Shown: positions 17,638 to 24,437 of the stretch, piece by piece | Position numbering within the stretch: the stretch's first letter is position 1 | Layout of the letters: the number at the start of each line of letters is the position of its first letter | From: Amycolatopsis viridis | GTDB lineage: Bacteria > Actinomycetota > Actinomycetes > Mycobacteriales > Pseudonocardiaceae | Length of the DNA: 64,000 nt | NCBI RefSeq assembly: GCF_011758765.1 | Contig: NZ_JAANOU010000001.1 | Location: 1,984,001 to 2,048,000 of the forward strand | Direction of reading: 5' to 3' | The notes under the pieces: model-generated | The model's input: the letters and a program-made list of their open reading frames with translations, nothing else | The model's database searches: none | What the model was told of the DNA's origin: nothing | Program-made: the position numbers and the translations under genes

Positions 17638-18780
17638 ATGACGCGGCTGCTGCTGTTCACCGGCAAGGGAGGCGTCGGCAAGACGACGCTGGCCGCGGCG
17701 ACCGCCGCGGCCCTCGCCGCACGCGGGTACAAGACCCTGGTCGTGTCCACCGACCCGGCGCATTCGCTCGGTGACGCGTTCGGTGTCCCGCTCGGTGCTG
17801 AACCGTCCGAGGTGGACAGCCGGCTGCACGGCGCGCAGGTGGATTCGCGCGGGCTGGCCGACGACATCTGGCAGGACCTGCGCGCCCGGCTCAAGGGCGC
17901 ACTCGCCGGGGCCGGGGTGGACGCGCTGGACGCCGAGGAACTGAGCGTGCTGCCCGGCGTGGACGAGCTGCTCGCGCTGACCGAGGTGCAGCGGCTGGCC
18001 GAGGCCGGCCGCTGGGACGTGGTGGTGGTCGACTGCGGCCCGACCGCGGAGACCCTGCGGCTGCTCGCGCTTCCCGAAGCGGTTTCCGGGTACCTGGACA
18101 AGGTGTTCGGCTGGCAGCTCACGGTCACCGGGTCGCGCGGGCTCGCCCGGTCGATACGCGACCTCGCCGCGCACGTGGGCGCGCTGCGGGACCTGCTGAC
18201 CGATCCCGCCGTCACGACCGTGCGGCTGGTGCTGACCCCGGAGCGGGTCGTGGTGGCCGAGGCGCGGCGCACCCTCAGTTCGCTGGCGCTGCGCGGTATC
18301 CGGGTCGACGGGCTGATCGTGAACCGGCTGGTGCCGGCGCCCGGGGTGTGGGGCGGCCCGGCGGCGTCCTGGATGCGCACCCGCCGCCGCCAGCAGGAGC
18401 AGGTGCTCGCCGAGCTGAGCGGGGAGCCGGCTTGCGTGGAGCACCGCGCGGCCGAGCCGGTCGGGTTGCCCGCGCTGCGCGAGATCGCCGCTGAGCTCTA
18501 CGGCGAGCGGGACCCGTTGGCGGGCCGGGGCGGCGACCCCACGCCGCTGCTCCAGGTGACCGAAGTGGACGGTGGGTACCGGTTGCGGCTGGCGCTGCCG
18601 CTCAACCGCGACGCGCGGCTCGACCTGGCACGGGTGGACGACGACCTGGCCGTCACGGTGGACGGGTTCCGCCGCCTGGTGGCGCTGCCGGAGGCGTTGC
18701 GCCCGTGCCGGATCACCGGCGCGGAGTCCGGCGCGGACGGGCTCGTGGTCTGGCTGGCCGCCCCTGGGGAGGACGCATGA
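17638..18780 (+). CDS. ArsA/Get3-like ATPase (Rv2184c-like)
   Basis: A 380-residue deviant-Walker P-loop ATPase: GKGGVGKTT at residues 8-16, switch I STDPAHSL at about 40, and DCGPTAETLRLL as switch II. The C-terminal 100 residues resemble the alpha-crystallin-like ArsA-HSP20 domain seen in actinobacterial Get3 homologues. There are no arsenite-binding Cys clusters and no arsenic genes nearby, so a role in handling hydrophobic or tail-anchored proteins is more plausible than arsenite efflux; this is inferred. It overlaps the next gene by ATGA. Confidence 0.8.
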   Translation: MTRLLLFTGKGGVGKTTLAAATAAALAARGYKTLVVSTDPAHSLGDAFGVPLGAEPSEVDSRLHGAQVDSRGLADDIWQDLRARLKGALAGAGVDALDAEELSVLPGVDELLALTEVQRLAEAGRWDVVVVDCGPTAETLRLLALPEAVSGYLDKVFGWQLTVTGSRGLARSIRDLAAHVGALRDLLTDPAVTTVRLVLTPERVVVAEARRTLSSLALRGIRVDGLIVNRLVPAPGVWGGPAASWMRTRRRQQEQVLAELSGEPACVEHRAAEPVGLPALREIAAELYGERDPLAGRGGDPTPLLQVTEVDGGYRLRLALPLNRDARLDLARVDDDLAVTVDGFRRLVALPEALRPCRITGAESGADGLVVWLAAPGEDA

Positions 18781-19160
18781 CGACCGGTGAGGGGGCCACT
18801 GCGGCGAGCCTGGCGGAGGAGATCCGGCTGCTCGTCGAGATGGTCGTCGAGCGCGCGGCGCCCTGGCTGGACGGGGTGGTCGCCGCCGGGCACGGCGAGC
18901 CGGAGACGCCGGCGGACGGCACCGACTGCGGCTGGTGCCCGTTGTGCGCGGTGGTCGCCCTCGTGCGCGGGGAGAAGCCCGAGTTCGCGGCCCGCGTGCT
19001 GGAGCAGGCGGCGCAGCTGATCGCGTTGCTGCGCGCGGTGCTGGCCGACCGGTGGGAGCCGCAGGAGGGCGTGCACATGCCCGGGTTCCAGCCACCCCCG
19101 CGGCCGCGGCCGGAGTCCGGCCGGGTGCAGCGCATTCCGGTGCAGTGGCGGGAGAGCTAG
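18777..19160 (+). CDS. Small conserved protein with CxxCxxC motif (Rv2183c-like position)
   Basis: A 127-residue protein, acidic and helical at the N-terminus, with DCGWCPLCAVV near residue 52, a CxxCxxC arrangement that could bind zinc or an iron-sulfur centre. The C-terminus is Pro/Arg-rich. I do not recognise a function. It is translationally coupled to both neighbours: ATGA with the ArsA-like gene and TAGTG with the glucokinase gene. That fixed order is common in actinobacteria as I remember it. Confidence 0.7.
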   Translation: MTTGEGATAASLAEEIRLLVEMVVERAAPWLDGVVAAGHGEPETPADGTDCGWCPLCAVVALVRGEKPEFAARVLEQAAQLIALLRAVLADRWEPQEGVHMPGFQPPPRPRPESGRVQRIPVQWRES

Positions 19161-20140
19161 TGCTCGCGATCGGTCTGGACGTCGGCGGCACGAGTGTGCG
19201 GGCCGGGGTGGTGGACGAGCACGGCTCGGTCCTGGACACCGCCCGCACGGGCACGCCGGGCACGGAGTCCGCGCTGGAGGACGCGATCGGCGGGGTGATC
19301 GACGAGCTGCGCAACCGGCATGACCGTGCCGGTGGGGCCGGTGGGGCCGGCGAGGTCGGCGCCGTGGGGCTCGCGGTCGCCGGGTTCGTCGCCGGCGACC
19401 GCCGCACGGTGATGTTCGCGCCGCACCTGGCGTGGCGGCACGCCCCGGTGGCGGACCGGATCGCCAAGCGCGTCGGTCTGCCGGTCACGCTCGAGCACGA
19501 CGCCAACGCCGCCGCGGTGGGGGAGCACCGGTTCGGCGCGGCCCGCGGTGCGCACGTGGCGGCACTGGTGGCGATCGGCACCGGCATCGGCGCGGGCCTG
19601 CTGCTGGACGGCCGGCTGTACCGGGGCGCGCACGGGGTCGCGCCCGAGCTGGGGCACCTCACCGTGGTGCCGGACGGCCGGGCCTGCCCGTGCGGCAAGT
19701 ACGGCTGCTGGGAGCGTTACTGCAGCGGGACGGCGCTGGCGGCGACGGCGATCGAGCTGCTCGCCCGCTACCCGGGCAGCTCGACGGTCCTGGCCCGGGA
19801 CATCGCCGCGGACCCCGGTGCGCTCACCGGGCGGCGGGTGGCCGGCGCGGCGCGCGACGGCGACCCGCTCGCGCAGCGCGCGGTCGCCGAGCTGGCGAAG
19901 TGGCTCGGCGAAGGACTCGCGCTGGTGGCGGACGTGTTCGACCCGGAGATCGTGGTGATCGCGGGCGGGGTGTCGGAGTCGGCGCCGCTGTTCCTCGACG
20001 AGGCGCGCGAGCACTACGCGGCCGCGATCACCGGCGGCAGGCACCGGCCGCTCGCGCGGATCCGCACCGCGCAGCTGGGCGACGATGCCGCCCTGGTCGG
20101 CGCCGCCGCGCTCGCGCTCGAGGCGCGGGCGGTGCGATGA
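19160..20140 (+). CDS. ROK-family glucokinase
   Basis: A 326-residue ROK kinase. The phosphate-binding motif is GLDVGGTSVRAG at the N-terminus, the catalytic Asp sits in EHDANAAAVGEH near residue 113, and the zinc-binding ROK signature is CPCGKYGCWERYCSG near residue 178. It phosphorylates glucose with ATP. The Streptomyces homologue GlkA also mediates carbon-catabolite repression, lying in a similar neighbourhood as I recall it. GTG 19160 overlaps the upstream stop and has GGGAGAG before it. It is the last gene of the left half of the conserved block. Confidence 0.9.
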   Translation: MLAIGLDVGGTSVRAGVVDEHGSVLDTARTGTPGTESALEDAIGGVIDELRNRHDRAGGAGGAGEVGAVGLAVAGFVAGDRRTVMFAPHLAWRHAPVADRIAKRVGLPVTLEHDANAAAVGEHRFGAARGAHVAALVAIGTGIGAGLLLDGRLYRGAHGVAPELGHLTVVPDGRACPCGKYGCWERYCSGTALAATAIELLARYPGSSTVLARDIAADPGALTGRRVAGAARDGDPLAQRAVAELAKWLGEGLALVADVFDPEIVVIAGGVSESAPLFLDEAREHYAAAITGGRHRPLARIRTAQLGDDAALVGAAALALEARAVR

Positions 20141-20159
20141 GGTGTGCCAAGCTGGACCT

Positions 20160-21029
20160 ATGACCCCGGATGACGGCGACGGCTTCGTGTACTGCGAACT
20201 CGGCCATCGGCATTGGGGCATCCACGGCGCCGCCGGCCTGCTGCTGACCGACCCCGAGCGGGGAGTGCTGCTGCAGCACCGGGCGTGGTGGACGCACCAC
20301 GGCGAGACGTGGGCACTGCCCGGCGGCGCGCGGCGCGGCGACGAGACGGCGCGCGAGGCGGCGACGCGGGAGGCCGGGGAGGAGGCCGCGGTGCCGGCTG
20401 CCGCGGTGCGGCCCACGGCCGAGTCGGTGGTGGACCACGGCGGCTGGAGCTACACGACGGTGCTCGCGTGCACCCGGCACCCGGTGCGGGAGCGGGTGGT
20501 CAGCGAGGAGAGCGCCGAGCTGCGGTGGGTGCCCCCGGAGGAGGTCGGCTCCTACCCGTTGCACGTGGACTTCGCGACCGCGTGGCCGGCGCTGCACGCG
20601 CAGCTCGGCCGCGAGCTGGTGCTGGTCGTGGACGCGGCGAACGTGGTCGGGTCGCGGCCGGACGGGTGGTGGCGGGACCGGGCCGGTGCCGCCGAACGGT
20701 TGCGGGACCGGTTGTCCGGGCTGGTGCACGAGGGCGTGCGCAGCACCGACGTCGGCCTGGGCGGCGCGGAGTGGTCGTGGTGGCCGCGGGTGCAGATGGT
20801 CGTGGAGGGGCAGGCGCGGGACGTGCCACCGGCCGATGACGTCGAGGTGATCGCGGCGGTGCGTGACGGTGATGCGCAGATCGTGGAGAGCGTGCGCAAG
20901 GCGCGGGACGCCCGCCCGCGTGATCACATCGTGGTGGTCACCGCGGACCGGGAGCTGCGGGCGCGGGTCGAGGCCGAGGGTGCGGGCGTGCTGGGCCCGG
21001 CGGCGCTGCTGAACCTGGTCGCGGACTAG
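20160..21029 (+). CDS. Nudix hydrolase fused to an NYN/YacP-like nuclease domain
   Basis: A 289-residue two-domain protein. Residues about 15-145 form a Nudix domain with the box GGARRGDETAREAATREAGEEAA (shown here only as its family pattern: G-x5-E-x7-REUGEE). Residues about 155-289 open LVLVVDAANVVGS and end VVTADRELRARV and GPAALLNL, resembling the acidic-site NYN/PIN-like fold of YacP/Rae1 RNases. A Nudix enzyme cleaves nucleoside diphosphate-X compounds; an NYN domain cleaves RNA. The combination suggests RNA-end or nucleotide quality control, which is inferred. ATG 20160 is 19 bases after the glucokinase stop. Confidence 0.75.
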   Translation: MTPDDGDGFVYCELGHRHWGIHGAAGLLLTDPERGVLLQHRAWWTHHGETWALPGGARRGDETAREAATREAGEEAAVPAAAVRPTAESVVDHGGWSYTTVLACTRHPVRERVVSEESAELRWVPPEEVGSYPLHVDFATAWPALHAQLGRELVLVVDAANVVGSRPDGWWRDRAGAAERLRDRLSGLVHEGVRSTDVGLGGAEWSWWPRVQMVVEGQARDVPPADDVEVIAAVRDGDAQIVESVRKARDARPRDHIVVVTADRELRARVEAEGAGVLGPAALLNLVAD

Positions 21030-21078
21030 GACCGGTTCCGCCGGTCGTGCTCGGGACCAGCGGCGGCAGAAAAAAGAC

Positions 21079-21088
21079 CGACCGGTCG
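21079..21088. promoter_or_regulatory. Palindrome CGACCGGTCG ahead of a TetR gene
   Basis: A perfect 10-base palindrome flanked by A-rich and T-rich runs, 26 bases upstream of the TetR-family gene start. Such short palindromes before TetR genes are usually autoregulatory operators. Binding is inferred. Confidence 0.45.
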
Positions 21089-21114
21089 CTTTTATGTGTA
21101 TGCTGATCGGTGTG

Positions 21115-21753
21115 ATGGAGAAGCGGCGGGACGCCCGGCTCGAACGGGGGCGGCGGACCCGGGAGACCGTGCTCGATGCGGCGGTCGCGCTGGCGTCGGT
21201 GTACGGCCTGGAAGGGCTGACGTTCGGCCGGCTCGCCGAGCACCTGGGCACGAGCAAGTCCGGGCTGTTCGCGCACTGGAAGGACAAGGAGCACCTGCAG
21301 CTCGACGCGATCGACCGGGCGCGTGCGCAGTGGACCGACCGCGTGATGGCGCCTGCGCTGCGGGCTCCGGCGGGGGTGCGCCGCGTCCTCGCGCTGCACG
21401 AGGCGCGCATGGCCTTCTACGCCGAGGGCGTGCTCCCCGGCGGCTGCTTCTTCCTGGCCGCGCAGACCGACTTCGACGACCGGCCCGGGGTGGTCCGGGA
21501 GAAGACGGCGCAGTCGTTGCACGACTGGCTGGGCTTCGTCCGGTCCGTGGTCGAGGAGGCGATCGCGCTCGGTGAACTGCCCGGCGGCACCGACGCGGGT
21601 CAGCTCGCCTACGAGATCGACGCGCTGGGCGAGTCCGCGGTGATCCATTCGCGGTTCGTCGGCCCGGACACCACTTTTCCGCGCGCCCGCCGCGCCGTCC
21701 TGGACCGGCTGCGTGCCCTGGCCGTCCACCCCGATCTGCTACCGGAGGAATGA
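21115..21753 (+). CDS. TetR-family transcriptional regulator
   Basis: About 212 residues. The N-terminal helix-turn-helix reads TVLDAAVALASVYGLEGLTFGRLAEHLGTSKSGLFAHWKDKE in pattern terms (A-x-L-F/V...G...T...LA..LG.SK..L..HW..K). The C-terminal ligand domain contains GGCFFLAAQTDFDD, typical of the TetR_C_6-like subgroup. ATG 21115 is taken as start; GTG 21112 and ATG 21100 are in frame. It is followed four bases later by a small monooxygenase-like gene, its most likely target along with itself. Confidence 0.8.
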   Translation: MEKRRDARLERGRRTRETVLDAAVALASVYGLEGLTFGRLAEHLGTSKSGLFAHWKDKEHLQLDAIDRARAQWTDRVMAPALRAPAGVRRVLALHEARMAFYAEGVLPGGCFFLAAQTDFDDRPGVVREKTAQSLHDWLGFVRSVVEEAIALGELPGGTDAGQLAYEIDALGESAVIHSRFVGPDTTFPRARRAVLDRLRALAVHPDLLPEE

Positions 21754-21756
21754 ACA

Positions 21757-22140
21757 GTGCTGAGAACGTCGTGGGTTGCCGGACCGGCCGAGGCCGCCGG
21801 TCCGGTGCTCGTCAGCGTCACCGACTACACCTCGAACCGGCTGTGGGACATGCCGGGGATCTACCGCGCGGGCCGCCGGCTGGCCCGGCACTGGCCCAGC
21901 CTCGATGGTGCCGTCGGGCACTGGCTGTGGGCGGAGCCGCTGCAACGCCGGTCCGGGTCGGTCTCGGTGTGGCGGAGCAAGCAGGCCCTGCGGGGGTTCG
22001 TCGGGCTGCCCGAGCACGTGCGGATCATGCGCACCTACCGCGACCGCGGGAGCATCCGGTCCACCACCTGGACCGTCGAGGACCCGGACCTGCGGACCGT
22101 GTGGGCGCAGGCCTCGGAGTTCCTCCGCCAGGCCGCCTGA
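21757..22140 (+). CDS. Small monooxygenase-like / dimeric ferredoxin-fold protein
   Basis: A 127-residue protein reading SVTDYTSNRLWDMPGIYR...HWLWAEPLQRRSGSVSVWRSKQALRGFV. The pattern resembles spheroidene-monooxygenase/DUF3291-like alpha-beta-barrel proteins, but I cannot name a family with certainty. GTG 21757 follows GGAGGA by seven bases. It directly follows the TetR gene and converges on mftR with an eight-base gap, so it is unlikely to belong to the mycofactocin operon. Confidence 0.5.
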   Translation: MLRTSWVAGPAEAAGPVLVSVTDYTSNRLWDMPGIYRAGRRLARHWPSLDGAVGHWLWAEPLQRRSGSVSVWRSKQALRGFVGLPEHVRIMRTYRDRGSIRSTTWTVEDPDLRTVWAQASEFLRQAA

Positions 22141-22148
22141 CCGGGAGC

Positions 22149-22745
22149 TCAGCCCAGGGCCGCGGTCAGCTGGTCCACCCCGGCGGCCATCAGGTCGGCG
22201 AGGTCCGCCAGGGGGTCGCGCAGCCACTGTTCGTACGCGGCCAGTGCGATCCCGAGCGCGGTGTAGGCGACCGTCTGCGGGGCCAGCGCCGACGCGGGCA
22301 CGCCGAGCCGTCCGGCGACGAATTCCGCGATCACCTGCCGCCAGTCCGCGTACCGCAAGGTCGAGTGCGCCTGGAGCGCCGGGGTGGTGAGGATCAGCTC
22401 CATCCGCTGCCGGTGCCACACCGCTTCGGCGGGGTCCACCCGGTTGAAGCGGACCAGCGCGTCCCGCAGCACGTCGGGCAGCGGGAGGTCCGGCGGGTAG
22501 GCGGCGAGCCGCTTGCGCATCCTGTCCAGCTGGCCGTCGAAGTCGCCCCACGCGATGTCGTTCTTCGACGGGAAGTAGCGGAAGAACGTGCGCCGTCCGA
22601 TGCCGGCGGCCTTCGCGATGTCGTCGATCGTGGTGCGGTCGAAGCCGCGGCTGGCGAACAACGCGAACGCCGCGTGCTCGACCTCCGCCCGCGAAGTGAT
22701 CGGCTTGCGCCCCGCGCGGGGCGCCGGATCCGCCTTTTCGGTCAT
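22149..22745 (-). CDS. mftR: Mycofactocin-system TetR regulator MftR
   Basis: A 198-residue TetR protein. The helix-turn-helix (EHAAFALFASRGFDRTTIDDIAKAAGIGRRTFFRYFPSK, as a family pattern) and FRYFPSKNDIAWGDFD are characteristic of the regulator found beside mycofactocin clusters. ATG 22745 is preferred because GGAAGAGG precedes it; a GTG at 22763 would add six residues but lacks a ribosome site. It diverges from mftA across about 85 bases that contain a palindrome. In mycobacteria MftR represses the cluster and responds to long-chain acyl-CoA; that response is not visible here. Confidence 0.85.
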   Translation of the reverse strand: MTEKADPAPRAGRKPITSRAEVEHAAFALFASRGFDRTTIDDIAKAAGIGRRTFFRYFPSKNDIAWGDFDGQLDRMRKRLAAYPPDLPLPDVLRDALVRFNRVDPAEAVWHRQRMELILTTPALQAHSTLRYADWRQVIAEFVAGRLGVPASALAPQTVAYTALGIALAAYEQWLRDPLADLADLMAAGVDQLTAALG

Positions 22746-22758
22746 CCCTCTTCCATTC

Positions 22759-22771
22759 GGCACTCGGTGCC
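22759..22771. promoter_or_regulatory. Inverted repeat GGCAC-TCG-GTGCC between mftR and mftA
   Basis: A perfect five-base inverted repeat with a three-base spacer, sitting 14 bases upstream of the mftR ATG and 60 bases upstream of mftA. Placement between the divergent genes fits an MftR operator. No defined -35/-10 pair is visible nearby; ATTATTGT just downstream may be part of a promoter. Confidence 0.45.
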
Positions 22772-22830
22772 ATTATTGTCCGGGAAGCGCGGCCGCACCG
22801 CAGCGGCCGGATCGCCGAAGGGAGCATCGC

Positions 22831-22935
22831 ATGTCCGACGCCGAGAACGCCGCCCCCGCTGTGGAGGACACGCTCGTCGAGGAGGACCTGCTGGTCGAAG
22901 AGGTCTCCATCGACGGCATGTGCGGCGTCTACTGA
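22831..22935 (+). CDS. mftA: Mycofactocin precursor peptide MftA
   Basis: A 34-residue peptide, acidic throughout the leader and ending IDGMCGVY. The C-terminal Val-Tyr pair is the substrate that MftC decarboxylates and cross-links to give the AHDP core; the GMCG context is conserved in MftA. GAAGGGA lies seven bases before ATG 22831. It is followed immediately by mftB and mftC in the standard order. The leader is expected to be bound by MftB and later removed by MftE. Confidence 0.95.
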   Translation: MSDAENAAPAVEDTLVEEDLLVEEVSIDGMCGVY

Positions 22936-22940
22936 CCGGC

Positions 22941-23204
22941 GTGTTCGATCCGGACCGCGCCTACCGGTGCTCCCCGCGGGTCGCGTTGCGGCCGGAACCG
23001 TTCGGGGCGCTCGCCTACGACTTCGGCACCCGGAGGCTGTCGTTCCTGAAGACGAAGATCCTGGTCGAGGTGGTGCGCACGCTCGGGGACCAGCCCGACG
23101 TGCACACCACGCTCGACGCCGCCGGCGTCCCCGCCGACCAGCGCCCGGCCTACCTCGCGGCGCTGGCAGGACTGGCCGAGAACGGCACGATCGAACCGCG
23201 CTGA
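22941..23204 (+). CDS. mftB: Mycofactocin peptide chaperone MftB
   Basis: An 87-residue RRE-type (PqqD-like) peptide-binding protein starting at GTG 22941, five bases after mftA. The opening FDPDRAYRCSPRVALRPEPFGALAYDFGTRRL contains the winged-helix strands that grip the MftA leader; the C-terminal helix region reads LAALAGLAENGTIEPR. It presents MftA to the radical SAM enzyme MftC encoded 21 bases downstream. Confidence 0.92.
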   Translation: MFDPDRAYRCSPRVALRPEPFGALAYDFGTRRLSFLKTKILVEVVRTLGDQPDVHTTLDAAGVPADQRPAYLAALAGLAENGTIEPR

Positions 23205-23225
23205 ACCCACCACGAAGGGCGTGCG

Positions 23226-24437
23226 ATGAAGCTCGTCGAACACTTCAAGCAGGGGCTCACCTCGCCCATCTGCCTGACCTGGGAACTGACCTACGCCTGC
23301 AACCTCTCGTGCGTGCACTGCCTGTCCTCGTCGGGACGCCGTGACCCGCGGGAGCTGAGCACGGCGGAGTGCAAGGCCGTCATCGACGAGCTGCAGCGCA
23401 TGCAGGTCTTCTACGTCAACATCGGCGGTGGCGAACCGACCGTGCGCGCCGACTTCTGGGAGCTCGTCGAGTACGCGGTGGACCACCAGGTGGGTGTCAA
23501 GTTCTCCACCAACGGCGTGAAGCTCACCCCCGAGCGGGCCCGCTGGCTCGCCGCCAGCGACTACGTGGACGTGCAGATCTCCCTCGACGGTGCCACCGCC
23601 GAGGTCAACGACCACGTGCGCGGGCCCGGTTCCTACGACACCGCGATCCGGGCGATGCGGAACCTGAGCGACGCCGGTTTCCGCAACTTCAAGCTGTCCG
23701 TGGTCATGACCCGGCACAACGTCGGGCAGCTCGACGAGTTCAAGGCCATCGCCGACCGCTACGGCGCCCAGCTGCGCATCACGCGGCTGCGCCCGTCCGG
23801 CCGCGGCGCCGACACCTGGGACGAGCTGCACCCGACCGCCGGGCAGCAGCGGCAGCTCTACGACTGGCTGGTCGCGCACGGCGAGCAGGTCCTCACCGGC
23901 GACTCGTTCTTCCACCTCAACGCGCTCGGCTCGGACCCGCTGCCCGGTCTCAACCTGTGCGGCGCGGGCCGCGTGGTGTGCCTGATCGACCCGGTCGGCG
24001 ACGTCTACGCCTGCCCGTTCGCCATCCACGAGGAGTTCCTGGCCGGCAACGTCCGCGATGCGGGCGGGTTCGCCGGTGTGTGGCGCACCTCGGAGCTGTT
24101 CGAGCGCCTGCGCGGTCCGCAGACCGGTGGTGCGTGCACGTCGTGTTCGGCCTACGACGCCTGCCAGGGCGGGTGCATGGCGGCGAAGTTCTTCACCGGT
24201 CTGCCGCTGGACGGGCCGGATCCCGAATGCGTCCAGGGCCGGGGGGAACTGGCGCTGGCCGGCGTGGGCACGCCCGCACCGCGCTCGCACATCGACCACT
24301 CGCACTCCACGACCCGCAAGAGCCGCCAGAGCCGGAAGGTGCCGGTCAGCATCGGGTTCGGGCCGCCCGAGGCCGGCGCGCGGCCGGACCGGGCCTGCGA
24401 CACCAGCCCGCTCGCGGGGTTCCAGCCGGCGCGATGA
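23226..24437 (+). CDS. mftC: Mycofactocin radical SAM maturase MftC
   Basis: A 403-residue radical SAM/SPASM enzyme. The SAM-cluster motif is CNLSCVHC (CxxxCxxC) at about residue 22-29, followed by GGGEPTV. The SPASM region has CGAGRVVCLIDPVGDVYACPF, then CTSCSAYDACQGGC and a last Cys in PDPECVQG, enough for two auxiliary 4Fe-4S clusters. It decarboxylates the C-terminal Tyr of MftA and forms the Val-Tyr bond. A roughly 50-residue Arg/Ser/Pro-rich tail follows the SPASM domain. The stop overlaps the next start as ATGA. Confidence 0.95.
   Translation: MKLVEHFKQGLTSPICLTWELTYACNLSCVHCLSSSGRRDPRELSTAECKAVIDELQRMQVFYVNIGGGEPTVRADFWELVEYAVDHQVGVKFSTNGVKLTPERARWLAASDYVDVQISLDGATAEVNDHVRGPGSYDTAIRAMRNLSDAGFRNFKLSVVMTRHNVGQLDEFKAIADRYGAQLRITRLRPSGRGADTWDELHPTAGQQRQLYDWLVAHGEQVLTGDSFFHLNALGSDPLPGLNLCGAGRVVCLIDPVGDVYACPFAIHEEFLAGNVRDAGGFAGVWRTSELFERLRGPQTGGACTSCSAYDACQGGCMAAKFFTGLPLDGPDPECVQGRGELALAGVGTPAPRSHIDHSHSTTRKSRQSRKVPVSIGFGPPEAGARPDRACDTSPLAGFQPAR

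Noticed and set aside
17638-18780. Arsenite-efflux ATPase
   Set aside because: No arsenite-binding Cys clusters and no arsB, arsC or arsR nearby; the neighbourhood matches the Rv2184c-type protein instead.
22141-22148. The small gene at 21757-22140 as part of the mycofactocin cluster
   Set aside because: It follows a TetR gene on the plus strand and converges on mftR, so it is not in the maturation operon.
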